NCBI GenBank assembly: GCA_026552855.1
Contig: JAPMTX010000155.1
Location: 1 to 37,161, forward strand
Reading direction: 5' to 3'
Length of the DNA stretch: 37,161 bases
Source of the DNA: Candidatus Methanoperedens sp.
GTDB taxonomy: Archaea; Halobacteriota; Methanosarcinia; Methanosarcinales; Methanoperedenaceae
A model generated the notes under the pieces. That model was not told the DNA's origin. It searched no databases and saw only the letters and a program-made list of their open reading frames with translations. Both the position numbers and the translations under genes were made by a program. Shown here piece by piece: positions 33,300 through 37,161 of this stretch. Every line of letters begins with the position of its first letter. The first letter of the stretch is position 1.

Positions 33300-34052
33300 A
33301 TGAGAGTAAGAACTGGAATTGAAGGATTTGATGCACTCGTTGAGGGAGGGTTGCCCCAGGGAAGGCAGTATCTGCTGAGCGGGTCGCCCGGCAGCGGGAA
33401 AACAACCTTTGGGGTGCAATTCCTTGCAGCCGGGGCGATGGAAGGGGAAGCAGGCGGATATGTGGCATTATCAGAGAGCATAGGGACTATTATAGAGGAC
33501 ATGTCGCGGTACAGCCTGAATATCGACGACTCCATCAAGAAAAAGAAATTGTTTTTCCTGGATATCGGTCCCACCATGAACTACGGGGATTACGATGAGA
33601 ATTCAACGCTTATCACTACCAGCTATGACCAGCAGTCTACAGAATCTCCTGCGAATACGCCCCCGACTCCGCATACGGTGTACAAGAACGTGGAGACGCT
33701 GGTGAAACAGTACGGTATCAAGAGGCTGGTAATAGATTCACTTTCCGCTATCCGGTTCACTTCACAGCATCCTGCGATGGAGGAGAGAAGCATAGGAAGG
33801 TTCATCCGTAACCTGAAGAATCTCGGCTGTACAACGCTGCTCCTGTCGGAACTTCTTAAACCCGATGCCTATACGATAGAGCAGTTCGCTTCACACGGCG
33901 TCATATTCCTGCACAACTACATGGATAAGCAGGGAAATATGAGCAGAGCCTTGCAGATTATCAAGATGAGAGGAACAAAGCACGATTGTGAGATGCACGG
34001 CGTTGAATTCACAGACAAAGGATTAAGAGTGCTGAAATCTGTAAAAAAATAA
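33300..34052 (+). CDS. RAD55/KaiC-like RecA-superfamily ATPase
   Basis: A 250-residue single-domain ATPase. It starts RTGIEGFDALVEGGLPQGRQ, has Walker A GSPGSGKTT, YVALSE, and Walker B RLVIDSLSAIRF, with TTLLLSELL and an IIKMRGTKHD C-terminus typical of KaiC/RAD55 proteins. ATG 33300 with GTGAGGT upstream is preferred to a longer start at 33186, which would run through the promoter element. It is not FlaH-like in sequence. It is the first gene after promoter copy B and lies ten bases before the next gene, so a regulatory or signalling role tied to taxis is plausible. Confidence 0.85.
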   Translation: MRVRTGIEGFDALVEGGLPQGRQYLLSGSPGSGKTTFGVQFLAAGAMEGEAGGYVALSESIGTIIEDMSRYSLNIDDSIKKKKLFFLDIGPTMNYGDYDENSTLITTSYDQQSTESPANTPPTPHTVYKNVETLVKQYGIKRLVIDSLSAIRFTSQHPAMEERSIGRFIRNLKNLGCTTLLLSELLKPDAYTIEQFASHGVIFLHNYMDKQGNMSRALQIIKMRGTKHDCEMHGVEFTDKGLRVLKSVKK

Positions 34053-34062
34053 TGGAAGGGGT

Positions 34063-34491
34063 TTGAGCATTATTAGCGGCAAAACATCTGAGAAGGAGCA
34101 GCTTATAAATAAAATATATGAGCTGGGGTTTGAAGTGGGATATAAGAACCACTCAGAGATAGGCTGGGTGCTCAGAGAATATAACAAGCTTATAAGCGAG
34201 GCGCAGAGCCTGGGTATCCAGTCGCCCGAGAACTATTACAATGACGGGAAAGTGAAAGGCAAAGCGAACAGGGATAAGGGGATAAGCGAGTATTCGGGAA
34301 AGATGGCGCAGGGCGCTGCTACCGACCTCCCCGCAGGGTCGGATACTGATGCAGATGATCTTCCGGATGAGGAGCGTACAGACCGTGTTCTTAGAAAGCC
34401 GTCCATTGATCAGCTTCCACACCTCGTTGAAAAAATCAGCATGATCGATATCCCTAAATTTCTTTACGGGTTCAAACTTTTAAAAAAATAA
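34063..34491 (+). CDS. Conserved-looking protein of unknown function in taxis operon
   Basis: A 142-residue soluble protein that I do not recognise. The N-terminal third is helical (EKEQLINKIYELGFEVGYKN, then WVLREYNKLISEAQSLGI), the middle is Gly/Asp-rich and disordered-looking, and the C-terminus returns to a short helical motif (IDQLPHLVEKISMIDIPKFL). It starts with TTG 34063 after GGAAGGGG and follows the RAD55-like ATPase by ten bases, so the two are probably one transcript. The conserved ends joined by a variable linker suggest an adaptor binding two partners. Confidence 0.6.
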   Translation: MSIISGKTSEKEQLINKIYELGFEVGYKNHSEIGWVLREYNKLISEAQSLGIQSPENYYNDGKVKGKANRDKGISEYSGKMAQGAATDLPAGSDTDADDLPDEERTDRVLRKPSIDQLPHLVEKISMIDIPKFLYGFKLLKK

Positions 34492-34494
34492 CGG

Positions 34495-34525
34495 TTCACA
34501 CGTTTTTCACAAATCTGTATATATG
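34495..34525 (+). promoter_or_regulatory. Taxis-type promoter element, copy C
   Basis: TTCACAC (34495-34501), five bases, TCACAA (34507-34512), two bases, CTGT (34515-34518), ATATATG (34519-34525). The TATA box is about 96 bases before the chemoreceptor ATG. Confidence 0.75.
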
Positions 34526-34620
34526 GTAGTGTATTCTTTTTAATTTACAAATAAAAATGTATTTATGCGGCTGCAGTGCTGCATAAAAAAAGTTGGAGAA
34601 GATTAAAAAGGAGATTTAAC

Positions 34621-36903
34621 ATGGTTAGCATAAAAGATATATCTTTAAGCAAAAAGCTGTTGGGCGGATTCGGGCTTGTCAGCATTTTGCTGATAATAGT
34701 CGCGGTGGTGAGCATCACAACGATAAGATCTCTTGATGCCGACACACAATCTTTAGTCGACAATGAAATCAAATTACAGGAAAAAGCTCTTGAAATAGAT
34801 GTCAATATGCTTGAAGCGAGACGCTATGAGAAAGACTTTTTAATGACGCATGACCTGTCGAATGTCGATAAAGTGACGAAAGCAACCGATAATGTCTCGA
34901 AAATCTCGGAGGAAATAAAGAAGCTGGATGTCCCGCAGGAAAGAAAGGACATGGCAGACAAAATGATAGTATTGATAGGGGATTATAAAAAAGGGGTCCT
35001 GGATGTAGTCCAGCTTTCCAAGACAAAAGGGCTGGATGAGAACTCGGGGCTCCAGAATGACCTCAGGACTGCTGTGCATGGAGTAGAGGACGACATTAAA
35101 AAACAGAGCGATGACCTGCTCATGGCAGACATGCTGACATTAAGAAGGAACGAGAAGGACTATCTCCTGAGAGGCGATGTATCATACCAGAAAACCTTGC
35201 ATGATAATGAAAAGATACTCCAGAACCACCTCGCTGCAAGCAAGATACCCCAGAATGTTAAAGATGATATTAACGCCAAACTCCTGGTGTACACCGCTGC
35301 ATTTGATAAGGTTGTAAATATAGACGCCCAGATAGCATCCAAAACAAACGAGTACAAGGATACGGTCCACCAGATAGAGCCATTAGTAGATGAATTTATG
35401 ATGGATGCCCGGTATGACGAAAATGCACAGATTGCGGAAACTGACAAAACAAATGCGACAGCACAGACCACCGTGATAGTATTATCCGTCGTTGCAGTCG
35501 CAGCAGGTCTTTTCATCGGAGTATATATCTCCCGCGCCATCACCAAACCCGTGGACAGTATGCTCCAGGCTTCCAATAAAGTCGCAGCAGGCGACCTCAC
35601 GGTAGAGGTGAAGAGTGATTCCAAGGATGAGGTAGGACAGTTATCTTCGGCTATCCAGGCAATGACAGAGAGCTTAAAAGGCGTTCTTGGCAAGGTACAG
35701 AACTCTGCTATGAGCGTTTCCTCAACTGCGCAGGAACTTTCAGCATCAAGCGAGGAGATGAAAGCCTCCACCGACCAGATATCCAACACTACACAGGATA
35801 TTGCCAGGGGCGTAAGCCAGCAGGCATCAAAGATGACAGAGATCAGCCGCGCCATGAAGGAGATGGCAGAGAGCGTTCAGCAGGTCGCAGCCAATTCCCA
35901 GAAGGCTGCTGAGGGAGCGGATGATGCCAACAAGACCGCACAGGAAGTAGGCAAGATATCAGGCGAAGTTGCGCAGAAGATGACAGAGATTCAATCCACA
36001 GTAGATAACTCTGCCGCTGTCATAAAAGAACTTGACAGCAAGTCCCAGAAGATTGGCGAGATAATAGGAGTGATTACCAATATTGCAGACCAGACAAACC
36101 TCCTTGCTCTGAATGCTGCCATAGAAGCCGCCCGCGCAGGAGAACATGGAAGAGGCTTTGCTGTGGTCGCTGACGAGGTAAGAAAGCTTGCTGAAGAATC
36201 AAGAGGTGCAGCCAATCAGATCACCGAACTCATAAAAGAGGTACAGAAGGGGACAAAGAGAGCCGTAGAAAGCATGGATAAAGGTACCAAAACAGTCAGT
36301 GAGGGTGCAAAGACAATCGAAACGACTGTATCGTCCATCAATATGATAGTCCAGGCTGCCGGGAACGTGGCTACGATGGTACAGGAAATAGCTGCTGCAG
36401 CAGAAGAACAGTCAGCATCCGTAGAAGAGGTCACAGCTTCTGTTGAGGACGTTTCCGCAATAAGCGAAGAATCCGCAGCAGGCACTCAGGAAGCATCTGC
36501 CGCTGCTGAGGAGCAGGCAGCATCGATGGAGCAGCTCGTGAGAGCAGCCCAGGAACTGGCACAACTGGCAGAGGAATTACAGACTGAAGTTGCTAAATTC
36601 AATCTTGGTGCAACATCAACAATCAAGCATATTGACGAGCAGTCAAAGAAACCCCAGGCAGAACGAACATCACTCGATAAGCATGAACAAAAAGCCTCTG
36701 CAGCTATGAAGCATGTGGATGAGATCTTAAAACATGAGACGAAACCATCAATAAGATATGATATACCGAAGGTAAATAAACAGAAACCTGAGCCCAGGAA
36801 TAAGAAGCCTGAGGAGCAGGAACAGAAATCAGCCATTAAACAGGATACTCCAGGAGATGTGGAGGACGTGACGGCATCCATGTTCGAGAACATTGTTAAG
36901 TAA
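34621..36903 (+). CDS. Methyl-accepting chemotaxis protein (HBM sensor, HAMP)
   Basis: A 760-residue chemoreceptor. TM1 is at about 14-35, followed by a helical ligand-binding domain with repeated RxxEKDFL/Y motifs ([20 protein letters not shown]), the mark of helical bimodular (HBM) sensors. TM2 is at 283-303 and HAMP at 304-356. The signalling hairpin has the conserved tip [20 protein letters not shown] near 488-507 and then [17 protein letters not shown] charged tail (660-760) follows. ATG 34621 is preferred over an in-frame GTG at 34576, since GGAGA precedes it and helix 1 begins there. It precedes cheW by 13 bases. The ligand is unknown. Confidence 0.95.
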   Translation: MVSIKDISLSKKLLGGFGLVSILLIIVAVVSITTIRSLDADTQSLVDNEIKLQEKALEIDVNMLEARRYEKDFLMTHDLSNVDKVTKATDNVSKISEEIKKLDVPQERKDMADKMIVLIGDYKKGVLDVVQLSKTKGLDENSGLQNDLRTAVHGVEDDIKKQSDDLLMADMLTLRRNEKDYLLRGDVSYQKTLHDNEKILQNHLAASKIPQNVKDDINAKLLVYTAAFDKVVNIDAQIASKTNEYKDTVHQIEPLVDEFMMDARYDENAQIAETDKTNATAQTTVIVLSVVAVAAGLFIGVYISRAITKPVDSMLQASNKVAAGDLTVEVKSDSKDEVGQLSSAIQAMTESLKGVLGKVQNSAMSVSSTAQELSASSEEMKASTDQISNTTQDIARGVSQQASKMTEISRAMKEMAESVQQVAANSQKAAEGADDANKTAQEVGKISGEVAQKMTEIQSTVDNSAAVIKELDSKSQKIGEIIGVITNIADQTNLLALNAAIEAARAGEHGRGFAVVADEVRKLAEESRGAANQITELIKEVQKGTKRAVESMDKGTKTVSEGAKTIETTVSSINMIVQAAGNVATMVQEIAAAAEEQSASVEEVTASVEDVSAISEESAAGTQEASAAAEEQAASMEQLVRAAQELAQLAEELQTEVAKFNLGATSTIKHIDEQSKKPQAERTSLDKHEQKASAAMKHVDEILKHETKPSIRYDIPKVNKQKPEPRNKKPEEQEQKSAIKQDTPGDVEDVTASMFENIVK

Positions 36904-36916
36904 CAGGAGAAGAAGT

Positions 36917-37161
36917 ATGGCAGAACTACCCCAGGATAAAAAAACAGCATCGGACGGCGAGTTCCAGCTTGTAGTGTTCAGCATAGGCACTGAAGAGTTC
37001 GGCGTAGATATCATGAAAGTGCAGGAGATAATCCGCATGACCAGCATCACGAAGATCCCCCAGGCGCCTGAATACATAAGGGGAATAATCAACCTGCGCG
37101 GCAGGATCATAGTGGTTATAAACCTGAACGTGGTGCTGGGCATGGCGAGCAAGGAGCAGGA
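36917..37161 (+). CDS. cheW: Chemotaxis coupling protein CheW (partial)
   Basis: The first 81 residues are visible and run off the window. FQLVVFSIGTEEFGVDIMKV, then VQEIIRMTSITKIPQAPEYI and RGIINLRGRIIVVINLN match the start of CheW, which links receptors to CheA. ATG 36917 has GGAG at 36906-36909. It is operonic with the chemoreceptor. Confidence 0.92.
   Translation, partial: MAELPQDKKTASDGEFQLVVFSIGTEEFGVDIMKVQEIIRMTSITKIPQAPEYIRGIINLRGRIIVVINLNVVLGMASKEQ

Noticed and set aside
33300-34052. FlaH identity for the RAD55-like ATPase
   Set aside because: It lacks the N-terminus and Walker context expected of FlaH and matches general KaiC/RAD55 proteins better; no flaI or flaJ is adjacent.

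Overview
The window is archaeal chromosomal DNA, most likely from a methanogen or methane-oxidiser of the Methanosarcinales. 'Candidatus Methanoperedens' (ANME-2d) is my best guess, an inference from gene content rather than a match. Archaeal marks are RadB, ribosomal protein S3Ae, archaeal-type PheT, a FlaC/D/E archaellum protein, TrmB-type regulation, TATA-box promoters and a tRNA intron with a bulge-helix-bulge fold. A nickel CO dehydrogenase (CooS), its nickel-insertion ATPase (CooC) and a cytochrome c maturation cluster (CcmABC) suggest anaerobic C1 metabolism with c-type cytochromes.

Layout. 0.3-4.9 kb: a TrmB-type regulator divergent from two half-size RND exporter genes and a secreted COG1361-like protein, with a perfect inverted repeat in the divergent promoter. 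4.9-8.3 kb: pheT (reverse) and a repeat-rich secreted protein closed by a clear terminator. 8.4-11.7 kb: intron-containing tRNA-Arg(CCU), a radical SAM enzyme 20 bases behind it, then cooS. 11.8-15.4 kb: two small membrane proteins, ccmA-ccmB-ccmC (ccmA appears to start at ATA), rps3ae and tRNA-Leu(CAA). 15.7-18.7 kb: an ABC importer operon (binding protein, permease, ATPase) ending in a NifU-like gene; the binding protein has its two halves in circularly permuted order. 18.8-22.1 kb: HTH regulator, YkgJ-type cysteine-cluster protein, metallophosphoesterase, cooC, radB. 22.1-24.2 kb: two reverse-strand membrane proteins. 24.4-26.6 kb: a HEAT-repeat/CheC fusion.

26.6-31.8 kb is a lower-GC accessory stretch with paralogous lipoproteins in inverted orientation (one frameshifted), an orphan coding fragment, and a frameshifted secreted metalloprotease whose C-terminal part (DUF2341 plus a LamG-like domain) looks compositionally different. 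32.0-37.2 kb is a motility and taxis block: fused FlaC/D/E protein, RAD55/KaiC-like ATPase, an unknown 142-residue protein, an HBM-type chemoreceptor and CheW (cut by the window end).

The least expected signals are three. First, a shared 31-bp promoter element (TTCACAC, 5 bases, TCACAA, 2 bases, CTGT, then a TATA box) occurs before the RAD55-like ATPase, before the chemoreceptor and before a small frameshifted ORF 18 kb away; a partial in-register copy precedes the HEAT-CheC fusion. It looks like a taxis regulon element. Second, the ABC binding protein is circularly permuted. Third, ccmA lacks any ATG, GTG or TTG start upstream of its Walker A motif although an ideal ribosome binding site is present.
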